Under the pieces are notes generated by a model that had not been told where the DNA came from, made no database searches, and saw only the letters and a list, made by a program, of their open reading frames with translations. From Betaproteobacteria bacterium RBG_16_66_20 (GTDB lineage Bacteria > Pseudomonadota > Gammaproteobacteria > Burkholderiales > SG8-39): a stretch of DNA of 43,788 nt. Position numbers and translations under genes: made by a program. Position 1 is the stretch's first letter. Each line of letters opens with the position of its first letter. The stretch spans positions 14,369 to 58,156 of the forward strand of contig MEQQ01000065.1 of NCBI GenBank assembly GCA_001770285.1, written 5' to 3'. Positions 16,193-23,402 of the stretch are shown here, one piece after another.

Positions 16193-17047
16193 ATGCAAAC
16201 CCAAGACCGGTTCAGGCCCGCGGGCCTGGATTTCAATAATTTCAAGCCCAAACACTTCCTCTGGCAGCTGGAGGGCAAGGTGGCGACGATCACGCTCAAC
16301 CGCCCCGAGCGCAAGAATCCCCTGACGCTCGAGTCCTACGCCGAGCTGCGCGACCTGTTCCGCAACCTGACCTACGCGAACGAGGTCAAGAGCGTGGTGC
16401 TGAACGGCGCCGGCGGCAACTTCTGCTCCGGCGGCGACGTGCACGAGATCATCGGGCCGCTGGTGGCGATGCAGGAAGCCGACGACATGGGCGGGCTGCT
16501 CGCCTTCACGCGCATGACCGGCGACCTGGTGAAGGCGATGCGCAACTGCCCGCAGCCGATCGTCTGCGCGGTCGACGGCATCTGCGCCGGCGCCGGCGCG
16601 ATCCTCGCCATGGCTTCCGACCTGCGCTACGGAACGGCCGCGAGCAAGGTGGCGTTCCTGTTCGTCAGGGTCGGCCTGGCGGGCGCGGACATGGGCGCCT
16701 GCAACATGCTGCCGCGGATCATCGGCGCAGGGCGCGCCGCGGAACTGCTGTATACGGGCCGCGCGATGGACGGCGCGGAAGCCGAGCGCTGGGGCTTCTA
16801 CAACAAGGTCTGCGCTTCCGGGGAGCTGCTCGCCCAGGCGCAGGCGCTCGCGAAATCCCTCGCCGATGGGCCGACCTTCGCCAATGCCATGACCAAGCGC
16901 TGCATCCACCAGGAGTGGAGCATGGGGATCGACGATTCGATCGAGGCGGAGGCGCAGGCGCAGGCAATCTGCATGCAGACGCGCGACTACGGCCGCGCCT
17001 ACCGCGCTTTCGTCAAGAAGGAAAAACCGCAGTTCGAGGGCAACTGA
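16193..17047 (+). CDS. Crotonase-fold protein lacking both hydratase glutamates
   Basis: A 284-residue enoyl-CoA hydratase-family protein with an N-terminal extension of about 25 residues ([15 protein letters not shown]). The fold motifs are clear ([34 protein letters not shown]). The two positions that carry catalytic Glu in true hydratases read GAGAILAM and [10 protein letters not shown], so neither Glu is present. An Asp in [11 protein letters not shown] lies about where MenB and BadI have their catalytic Asp, so a C-C hydrolase or other reaction is more likely than hydration. AGAGAGGAATCCC supplies a plausible ribosome binding site. It probably acts after the SDR. Confidence 0.82.
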   Translation: MQTQDRFRPAGLDFNNFKPKHFLWQLEGKVATITLNRPERKNPLTLESYAELRDLFRNLTYANEVKSVVLNGAGGNFCSGGDVHEIIGPLVAMQEADDMGGLLAFTRMTGDLVKAMRNCPQPIVCAVDGICAGAGAILAMASDLRYGTAASKVAFLFVRVGLAGADMGACNMLPRIIGAGRAAELLYTGRAMDGAEAERWGFYNKVCASGELLAQAQALAKSLADGPTFANAMTKRCIHQEWSMGIDDSIEAEAQAQAICMQTRDYGRAYRAFVKKEKPQFEGN

Positions 17048-17060
17048 GGACCGGGGCGCG

Positions 17061-18254
17061 ATGGCCGACGCAAGCTATCTCGGCTGGCCGTTCTTCGAGG
17101 AGCGCCATCGCCGGCTGGCGCGCGAGCTGGAGCAGTTCGCGGCGAGCGGGCTGGCCGGCCTCGGGCTCGGGGGCAAGGATGGCGCCGCCCAGTACGACGG
17201 CGCCGCCGTGGACGCCGCCTGCCGCGAAATCGTCCGCCGCCTGGGGCAAGCCGGGCTGCTCAATCACTGCTGCGTCCTTGCCCCCGGCGATCGCTTCGAC
17301 GTGCGCAGCCTCGCGCTCAGCCGCGACCTGCTCGCGCGGCACGAAGCGCTCGCCGACTTCGCGTTCGCGATGCAGGGGCTGGGCACCGGGCCGATCTCGC
17401 TCTCGGGCGACGAGCGCCAGCGCGCGGCCTATCTTCCCGCGGTGATGCGCGGCGAGCGCATCGCCGCGTTCGCGCTGTCCGAGCCGCAGGCAGGAAGCGA
17501 CGTCGGGGCGATCGCGACCACCGCTGCGCGCGACGGCCAGGGCTACGTGCTCAACGGCACCAAGACCTGGATCTCGAACGGCGGCATCGCCGATCACTAC
17601 GTCGTGTTCGCGCGCAGCGGCGAGGAAAAGGGCACCCGGGGCCTGTCCGCGTTCATCGTCGATGCCGGCACGCCCGGCCTGGAGATCGCCGCGCGCATCA
17701 GGACCATCGCGCCCCACCCGCTCGCCACGCTGGTGTTCGACGCCTGCCGGGTTCCGGAATCGGCGCTGTTAGGTGAGCCGGGCGAAGGTTTCCAGATCGC
17801 GATGAGCACGCTCGACGTGTTCCGCACCACCGTCGGCGCCGCGGCGCTCGGCCTTGCGCGCCGCGCGCTCGATGAAGCGCTGCAGCGCAGCCGCGAGCGC
17901 ACGGTATTCGGCAAGCCGCTCGCCGAATTCCAGCTCACCCAGGCCAAGATCGCGGACATGGCGCTCGCGGTGGACACGGCGGCGCTGCTGGTCTACCGCG
18001 CGGCCTGGACGCGCGACGTACTGCAGCGGCGCGTGACGCGGGAGGCGGCGATGGCGAAGCTGCATGCCACGGAAGCGGCGCAACAGGTGATCGACATGGC
18101 GGTCCAGCTCTTCGGCGGCACCGGCGTCGTCTCCGGTGCGATCGTCGAAACCCTTTACCGCGACATCCGCGCGCTGCGGATCTACGAGGGAACGAGCGAG
18201 ATCCAGCGGCTGGTGATCGCGGGCGCAGTGCTGGCGGGAGATGGCGAAAAATGA
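17061..18254 (+). CDS. Acyl-CoA dehydrogenase
   Basis: A 397-residue FAD-dependent acyl-CoA dehydrogenase. Visible are the FAD/substrate segment [31 protein letters not shown], and the C-terminal [17 protein letters not shown], in which the Glu of YEGTSE is the catalytic base in the short/medium-chain and glutaryl-type families. It would introduce the double bond that the operon's hydratase then hydrates. There is a 13-base gap after the preceding crotonase gene, and the ATG of the TetR gene overlaps its stop. Cyclic acyl-CoA substrates (AliB-like) are possible given the BadH-like partner. Confidence 0.93.
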   Translation: MADASYLGWPFFEERHRRLARELEQFAASGLAGLGLGGKDGAAQYDGAAVDAACREIVRRLGQAGLLNHCCVLAPGDRFDVRSLALSRDLLARHEALADFAFAMQGLGTGPISLSGDERQRAAYLPAVMRGERIAAFALSEPQAGSDVGAIATTAARDGQGYVLNGTKTWISNGGIADHYVVFARSGEEKGTRGLSAFIVDAGTPGLEIAARIRTIAPHPLATLVFDACRVPESALLGEPGEGFQIAMSTLDVFRTTVGAAALGLARRALDEALQRSRERTVFGKPLAEFQLTQAKIADMALAVDTAALLVYRAAWTRDVLQRRVTREAAMAKLHATEAAQQVIDMAVQLFGGTGVVSGAIVETLYRDIRALRIYEGTSEIQRLVIAGAVLAGDGEK

Positions 18255-18919
18255 GCTCGCCCGGCAGCGTCGAGAGCGCGGTCGCCGATCCGAAGCTGGT
18301 CGAAGAGCGCCGCGAGCAGATCGTCAAGGCCGCGACCAAGCTGTTCTCCGAACAGGGTTACTACCTGACCACGATCCAGGACATCGCCCGCGAGGCCGGG
18401 ATCAGCGTCGGCCTGATCTACCAGTATTTCAAGGACAAGGACGACGTCCTGTTCCTGACCCTGAAACTCGTCCTCGAGACCTACGAAAAGGTGATCCCCG
18501 CGGCAATCGAGGGGGCCGAGCATCCGCTGGAGCGCCTGTGCCTCGCGATCGGCGCCTATTGCCGGGTCGTCGACCGGCTGCGCGATGCGACCGTGCTGAC
18601 CTACCGCTCGACCAAGTCGCTGCGCGCGGACCGCAGGACCTTCATCAAGGAAGGCGAGACCCGCACCAACCGGATGCTCGAGGGCTGCCTGCGCGCAGCA
18701 ATCGCCGCCGGCCACGTGCGCCCGATCAACGACTCGCTGCTCGTCTACCAGTACGTGCTGTACTCCCACGCCTGGGCGCTGAAGCAATGGGCGCTTCGCG
18801 GCCGCTACTCCCTGGAGGACTACGTCGAGGAAGGGATCAAGCTGCTGGTCGAGCCGTTCCTGACCGAGAAGGGCCGCGCCGCCATGGCAAGGCTGAAGCG
18901 CAAGCGCCGCGTTGCGTGA
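18251..18919 (+). CDS. TetR family transcriptional regulator
   Basis: A 222-residue regulator. The N-terminal helix-turn-helix (residues about 18-65) reads [19 protein letters not shown] and [20 protein letters not shown], a standard TetR pattern; the rest is a helical ligand domain. The start ATG overlaps the dehydrogenase stop as ATGA. Being the last gene of the operon it probably regulates, it likely senses an acyl-CoA intermediate and binds the two TGAAT-N4-ATTCA sites in the divergent control region at 14.49-14.61 kb. Confidence 0.92.
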   Translation: MSSPGSVESAVADPKLVEERREQIVKAATKLFSEQGYYLTTIQDIAREAGISVGLIYQYFKDKDDVLFLTLKLVLETYEKVIPAAIEGAEHPLERLCLAIGAYCRVVDRLRDATVLTYRSTKSLRADRRTFIKEGETRTNRMLEGCLRAAIAAGHVRPINDSLLVYQYVLYSHAWALKQWALRGRYSLEDYVEEGIKLLVEPFLTEKGRAAMARLKRKRRVA

Positions 18920-19022
18920 ACGAATCATCGTCAACCAAGGAGGAATAACCATCATAGGACGCCCCCGCAGCGCCATTCCAAGCTAGAATTTTGGTGTTTC
19001 CCACTGGAGGAGGTACGTACCG

Positions 19023-20063
19023 ATGATTCCGCGTCGCCGCATTATTCCGTTCGTTGTCGCCGCCGGTTTCGCCGCCCTGGCGGGCAGCGCTTCCGCGCAG
19101 ACGATCAACCTCAAGCTGCACCACCTGCTCCCGGCGGTGGCTCCGGCGCACACGAAGATGCTCACGCCGTGGGCGCAAGACGTCGAGAAGGCCGCGGGAG
19201 GCAAGGTCAAGATCGAGCTCTACCCGGCCATGACGCTCGGCGGCAAGCCGCCCGAGCTCATCAACCAGGTGCGCGACGGCGTGGTCGACATCGTCTGGAC
19301 GGTGAATGGCTACACGCCGAACCTGTTCCCGCGCTCGGAAGTGTTCGAGTTGCCCTTCATACACACCAACAACGCGGTCGCCACCAACCTGGCGATGCGC
19401 GACATGCTCCTGAGCGGCGAAATCGCGGAAGACTTCAAGGACGTGAAGGTGATGTTCCTGCATGTGCATGCCGGCCAGGCGATCCACATGGCGGACAAGG
19501 AGGTGCGCAAGCCCGATGACCTCAAGGGGCTCAAGATGCGCATTCCGACGCGCACCGGCGCCTGGATCATCGAGGCACTCGGCGCTTCCGCGGTGTCGAT
19601 GCCGGTGCCCGACCTGCCGCAGGCGCTCTCGAAAAAAGTGGTCGACGGCGCGCTCGTCCCCTGGGAGATCATTCCGCCGCTGAAGCTCCACGAAGTCACC
19701 AAGTTCCAGATCGAAGGGCCCAACAAGGTTCGCTTCGGTACGACCACGTTCCAGGTTTCGATGAACAAGAACAGCTGGGCAAAGCTGCCGCCCGACGTGC
19801 AGAAGGCATTCGAAGCGAACAACGGCGAAGCCCGCTGGCGCGCGGTCGGCAAGGTCTGGACCGATTCGGAAGAGGGCGGCATCGGCATGGCCACGAAGCG
19901 CGGCAACAAGCACATCCAGATCAGCGAAGCCGAACTCGGACAGTTCAAGCAGAAGCTCGAGCCCGTGGTGCAGCGCTGGGTCGACGAGGTCAAGACGAAG
20001 GGCATCGACGGCAACGCGCTGGTGAAGAAGGCGCGCGCGCTGATCGCCAAATACTCCAAGTAA
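19023..20063 (+). CDS. dctP: TRAP transporter substrate-binding protein DctP
   Basis: A 346-residue periplasmic binding protein. It has a signal peptide (Arg-rich start, IIPFVVAAGFAALAGSASAQ), then LKLHHLLPAVAPAHTK; the segment LKGLKMRIPTRTG carries the conserved Arg that holds the ligand carboxylate. A GGAGGAGG ribosome binding site precedes the ATG. It is followed by the small and large membrane subunits, so the uptake system is complete. A possible -10 (TAGAAT, 18984-18989) lies in the gap after the TetR gene, so it may have its own promoter. The cargo is an organic acid, perhaps the acid activated by the CoA ligase of the adjacent cluster. Confidence 0.93.
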   Translation: MIPRRRIIPFVVAAGFAALAGSASAQTINLKLHHLLPAVAPAHTKMLTPWAQDVEKAAGGKVKIELYPAMTLGGKPPELINQVRDGVVDIVWTVNGYTPNLFPRSEVFELPFIHTNNAVATNLAMRDMLLSGEIAEDFKDVKVMFLHVHAGQAIHMADKEVRKPDDLKGLKMRIPTRTGAWIIEALGASAVSMPVPDLPQALSKKVVDGALVPWEIIPPLKLHEVTKFQIEGPNKVRFGTTTFQVSMNKNSWAKLPPDVQKAFEANNGEARWRAVGKVWTDSEEGGIGMATKRGNKHIQISEAELGQFKQKLEPVVQRWVDEVKTKGIDGNALVKKARALIAKYSK

Positions 20064-20066
20064 CGG

Positions 20067-20579
20067 ATGGGCGAGGCGCCCGTCAAGGCGGGGGCGGGGC
20101 CGGCCGGTCCCGTCCACCGCTTGATCGAATGGTGGGCCTTGCTCGGCGGCGCCGTGTTGCTCGGCATTGCGCTCTTGACCGCCTGGAGCGCCGCGACCGG
20201 CTTCATTTTCGGCAAGCCGCTGCCGGGCGATTTCGAGTTGACCCAGATCCTGGTCGCGGTGGCCGTATTCTCGTTCCTGCCGTACTGCCAGTTGACCAAT
20301 GCCAACGTCACGGCCGATCTGTTCACCGCCGGCGCCGGGCCGCGCGCGGTGGCCGCGCTCGGGGTGCTGGCCGCGTTGCTTGCGCTCGGCGTCAGCGTGG
20401 TGCTCACCTGGCGCACCTGGGCCGGGATGCTCGACTACCGGCAGTTCGTCGAAACCACGGCGATCCTGAAGATCCCCATCTGGACCGCGTACGTGCCGGC
20501 GGTGATCTCGCTCCTACTGCTGGTCCTTGCCTGCGTCATCGTGCTGGTGAAAAACGCGCGTGCGTTGATGCGCGGCTGA
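20067..20579 (+). CDS. dctQ: TRAP transporter small membrane subunit DctQ
   Basis: A 170-residue protein with four predicted membrane segments, beginning about WWALLGGAVLLGIALLTAW and ending about YVPAVISLLLLVLACVIVLV. The segment GDFELTQILVAVAVFSFLPYCQ is typical of DctQ proteins. It starts 3 bases after the DctP stop and is followed, after 13 bases, by DctM. With DctM it forms the sodium-coupled permease that accepts ligand from DctP. Confidence 0.9.
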   Translation: MGEAPVKAGAGPAGPVHRLIEWWALLGGAVLLGIALLTAWSAATGFIFGKPLPGDFELTQILVAVAVFSFLPYCQLTNANVTADLFTAGAGPRAVAALGVLAALLALGVSVVLTWRTWAGMLDYRQFVETTAILKIPIWTAYVPAVISLLLLVLACVIVLVKNARALMRG

Positions 20580-20592
20580 GCGGCGGACCGCA

Positions 20593-21918
20593 GTGGACCC
20601 GCATTTCGTCACGGGCGTCGTCGGCCTGTTCGCCCTGGTCGCGCTGATCGCAATCCGCGTGCCGATCGCGCACGCGATGATCCTCGTCGGCGCGGCGGGC
20701 ATCGCCGTGCTCAGCGGCCCGGCGATCCTGCTGTCGCAGCTCAAGACGCTTGCGTACTCGCAGTTTTCGATCTACGACCTGTCGGTGCTGCCGATGTTCG
20801 TGCTGATGGGCAACATCGCCTCGCGCGCCGGGCTGTCGCGCGACCTGTTTCGCGCGGCGAACGCATGGCTCGGCTGGATGCGCGGCGGCGTGGCGATGGC
20901 GGCGATCGCCGCCTGCGCGGGCTTCGGCGCGGTATGCGGCTCGTCGCTCGCGACCGCCTCGACGATGGGCCAGGTGGCGCTGCCCGAGCTGCGCCGCTAC
21001 CGCTACAGCCCGGAGCTCGCCACCGGGACGCTCGCCGCGGGCGGGGTGCTCGGCATCCTGATCCCGCCTTCGATCGTGCTGGTGGTCTACGCCATCGTGG
21101 TGGAGGCGAGCATCGTCACCATGTTCATCGCCGCCTTCGTCCCCGGGATAATCGCGGTGCTGTTCTTCCTTGCCACGATCGCGATCTACGTGCGCGTGAG
21201 GCCCGAGTCGGGCCCGCCCGGCGACCGCGTGCCGCGCGAGGAGTTCATCGCCGCGACGATCGGTGTCGCACCGGTGGTGCTGATCTTCGGCTGCGTGATC
21301 GGCGGAATCTACTTCGGGTTGTTCAACCCGACGCCCGCCGCCGCGATCGGCGTGTTTCTCGTCACGCTCGTGGGCATCGCGCGCCGCTCCGTCGGCATCA
21401 GCGGGCTGAAGGAGGCGCTGCTCGACACCGCCGCCACCGCCGGGATGATCTACCTGATCCTGCTCGGCGCGCAGCTGCTCAACATCTTCATGGCGCGCGG
21501 CGGCGTGCCGCAGGCGGCGGCGGCGATGATGGCGAATTCCGGCCTGTCGCCGATGGTGATCCTGATCCTGCTCCTCGTTGCGCTGATCTTTCTCGGCTGC
21601 CTGATGGATAGCCTGTCGATGATCCTGCTCGCGATCCCGTTTTTCTGGCCGGTGATCGCGGTCATGGATTTCGGCATGAGCGTGGAGGACCTGAAGGTGT
21701 GGTTCGGCATCCTGGCGCTGATCGTGGTCGAACTGGGCCTGATCACGCCGCCGGTGGGCATGAACGTGTTCGTGATCAACGCGCTGGCGCGCGACGTGCC
21801 CATGCGCCGCACCTTCCTCGGGGTGATGCCGTTCTTCGTCGCCGAGCTGTTCCGCGTCGCCCTGATCGTGGCCTTCCCGGCGCTTTCGCTCTGGCTGCCG
21901 AAGCTGCTCGCCGGCTAG
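20593..21918 (+). CDS. dctM: TRAP transporter large permease subunit DctM
   Basis: A 441-residue polytopic membrane protein with the DctM signature GAVCGSSLATASTMGQVALPEL (two hairpin-type motifs of the ion-transporter superfamily), GGVLGILIPPSIVLVVYAI and a late ELGLITPPVGMNVFVI. Length matches the family. The start is GTG at 20593 (MDPHFVTG). It forms the ion-driven translocation channel of the TRAP system. Immediately after its stop lies a short leftover of another transporter gene. Confidence 0.94.
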   Translation: MDPHFVTGVVGLFALVALIAIRVPIAHAMILVGAAGIAVLSGPAILLSQLKTLAYSQFSIYDLSVLPMFVLMGNIASRAGLSRDLFRAANAWLGWMRGGVAMAAIAACAGFGAVCGSSLATASTMGQVALPELRRYRYSPELATGTLAAGGVLGILIPPSIVLVVYAIVVEASIVTMFIAAFVPGIIAVLFFLATIAIYVRVRPESGPPGDRVPREEFIAATIGVAPVVLIFGCVIGGIYFGLFNPTPAAAIGVFLVTLVGIARRSVGISGLKEALLDTAATAGMIYLILLGAQLLNIFMARGGVPQAAAAMMANSGLSPMVILILLLVALIFLGCLMDSLSMILLAIPFFWPVIAVMDFGMSVEDLKVWFGILALIVVELGLITPPVGMNVFVINALARDVPMRRTFLGVMPFFVAELFRVALIVAFPALSLWLPKLLAG

Positions 21919-21919
21919 C

Positions 21920-21994
21920 ACCGGCTGGCTCAGCGGCACGGTGCGCCTGGACGGCCGCGACATCACCGCGCTGCACGCAAGCACGCGCGCTAGG
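21920..21994 (+). pseudogene. Remnant of an ABC transporter ATPase gene (LivF/LivG-like)
   Basis: In the frame starting at 21920, the 75 bases between DctM and the hemerythrin gene read TGWLSGTVRLDGRDITALHA followed by STRAR. This is the short stretch that follows Walker A in branched-chain amino acid ABC ATPases (form: SG-x-V-x-LDGRDIT-x-L). No Walker A is left upstream and the frame enters the antisense of the hemerythrin gene downstream. It looks like a scrap left by deletion of an ABC transporter gene, not a working gene. Confidence 0.5.
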
Positions 21995-22391
21995 TCACGC
22001 CGCGCTCGCGCAGGAAGGCGGCGAACGGCCGGTCGGTGGAGTTGATGTGGCGCAGCAGCCAGTCGCGCAGGAATACCGAACACATCCCGACCTTGTCGGC
22101 GTCGAGCCGGTCGGTGAAGAACCGCAGGCTCTCGATGAGATCGCGGTGCTCATTGCGGTGCTCATCGGCGTCCGCGCCGAGTTCGGCCATGCGCGTCTCC
22201 TCGGCGTGGAAATGGTGCTCGGTCAGGCGCACCAGGTCGCGCAGCACGCTGACCAGATCCTCCAGGTCCTTGCCCTGGTGGACGCCCTCGACGACGCGGT
22301 TGACGAGATCGAGCATCTGCCGGTGCTGGCCATCCATGAACCGGATGCCGACCTCGTACTGCGGGCTCCACTCGATGATGGGCGCGCTCAT
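21990..22391 (-). CDS. Bacteriohemerythrin (hemerythrin domain protein)
   Basis: A 133-residue four-helix protein with the di-iron ligand pattern: H in DGQHRQMLDLVN, HFHAEE (H-x3-E), the HRNEH pair and H-x4-D in LLRHINSTD. Hemerythrins bind O2 for storage, delivery or sensing. The start is ATG at 22391; the gap to the next gene upstream is 10 bases. Presence next to oxygen- and redox-active genes fits a microaerobic lifestyle, but its partner is not evident. Confidence 0.92.
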   Translation of the reverse strand: MSAPIIEWSPQYEVGIRFMDGQHRQMLDLVNRVVEGVHQGKDLEDLVSVLRDLVRLTEHHFHAEETRMAELGADADEHRNEHRDLIESLRFFTDRLDADKVGMCSVFLRDWLLRHINSTDRPFAAFLRERGVT

Positions 22392-22401
22392 GCCGTCCGC
22401 C

Positions 22402-22641
22402 TCATGAACGCAGCTCGCTCGCCATCACCTCGGCGTGCAGGCCTTGCGCTTCGGTGCTGTCGTAATTGAGCTCGATCTTGATGCCGTTCGGGTCGAACAT
22501 GAAGAGCTGGTACAGGCCCTGGTCGTCGACCTGGCGCTGCTTGAACTCGACGCCGAGCGCGCGTACGAACCAGTCGCGCGTCCGCGCCATGTCGGTGGTC
22601 TGCACCAGGAAATGCTCGATGTGGCTGAGGGGCATGGCCAA
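22402..22641 (-). CDS. Short VOC (glyoxalase/extradiol-type) protein with internal deletion
   Basis: A 79-residue protein. Its start (SHIEHFLVQTTDMARTRDWF) and end (LYQLFMFDPNGIKIELNYD) align well with the two ends of ordinary VOC proteins such as the 157-residue one at 37.6 kb, but about 65 middle residues, including the second metal-ligand His, are missing in frame. The first His and the last Glu remain. It may be a non-catalytic remnant or a half-size protein that works as a dimer. The ATG at 22641 directly follows the TauE gene stop, so it is the last but one gene of that unit. Confidence 0.65.
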   Translation of the reverse strand: MAMPLSHIEHFLVQTTDMARTRDWFVRALGVEFKQRQVDDQGLYQLFMFDPNGIKIELNYDSTEAQGLHAEVMASELRS

Positions 22642-22643
22642 GT

Positions 22644-23402
22644 TTACAACCCCGCCAACCCGTCATAGAGCAGCTTGCTGCCGCTGACGAACAGCAGCAG
22701 GTACACGATGCGGTAGAACACGATGGGATTCAGGCGCTTTTGCAGCCAGACGCCGAAGTAGGTTCCTGCGACCCCGACCGGGACCAGCACGAGCGAGGTG
22801 GCAAGGTTGCGCGGGTCGAACAGGCCCAGCCACAGGTACGGCACGATCTTGGCGTAATTCATCGAGGCGAAGAACACGAGAGAGGTGCCGACGAAGACGG
22901 CCTTGTCCAGCCGCTGCGGCAGCAGGTAGACCATCAGCGGCGGGCCGCCGGAGTGCGCGACGAAGCTGGTCACGCCGGACAGCGTTCCCCAGAACCAGCC
23001 CTGCCGGTCGCCGGGCGGCGCGGGCGCGACCGTGCGTGGCTTGAGGCTGTAGGCGAGGAAGCCGAGCGCGATGACGCCGAGCAGGATGCGGATCAGGTTG
23101 TCGTCCAGCCAGCGGAAGCCGAGGGCGCCGATGCCGCAGCCGATCAGGCCCGCCGGCACGATGATGCGCATGATGCGCCGGTCCCATCGGCCGAGGTAGG
23201 CCTTGATCCCGGCAAGGTCCATGACGCACAGCACCGGCAGCATGACCGCGGCGGCCTGCGCCGGAGGAATCACCAGCGCCATCAGCGGGGTCGCGGCGCC
23301 GCCGGCGCCGCCGCCCAGGCCGCCCTTCGAAATTCCGGTCAAGGTGACGGCCGGGACCGCAACCGCCCAGAACCAGGGGTCCGCGATGGTCGGCAGGATC
23401 AG
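22644..23402 (-). CDS. TauE/SafE family membrane permease, probable CTG start
   Basis: About 252 residues with eight predicted membrane helices; family motifs GISKGGLGGGAGG near the start and THTSFVAHSGGPP-like VTSFVAHSGGPPLM in the middle. TauE/SafE proteins export sulfite, sulfoacetate or other organosulfur anions. No ATG, GTG or TTG lies near the start of homology (IADPWFWAV); the best candidate is CTG at 23402-23400, which overlaps the stop of the molybdenum-subunit gene as CTGA in the same style as other junctions here. The frame continues far upstream but only as a shadow of the large subunit. Confidence 0.8.
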   Translation of the reverse strand: MILPTIADPWFWAVAVPAVTLTGISKGGLGGGAGGAATPLMALVIPPAQAAAVMLPVLCVMDLAGIKAYLGRWDRRIMRIIVPAGLIGCGIGALGFRWLDDNLIRILLGVIALGFLAYSLKPRTVAPAPPGDRQGWFWGTLSGVTSFVAHSGGPPLMVYLLPQRLDKAVFVGTSLVFFASMNYAKIVPYLWLGLFDPRNLATSLVLVPVGVAGTYFGVWLQKRLNPIVFYRIVYLLLFVSGSKLLYDGLAGL

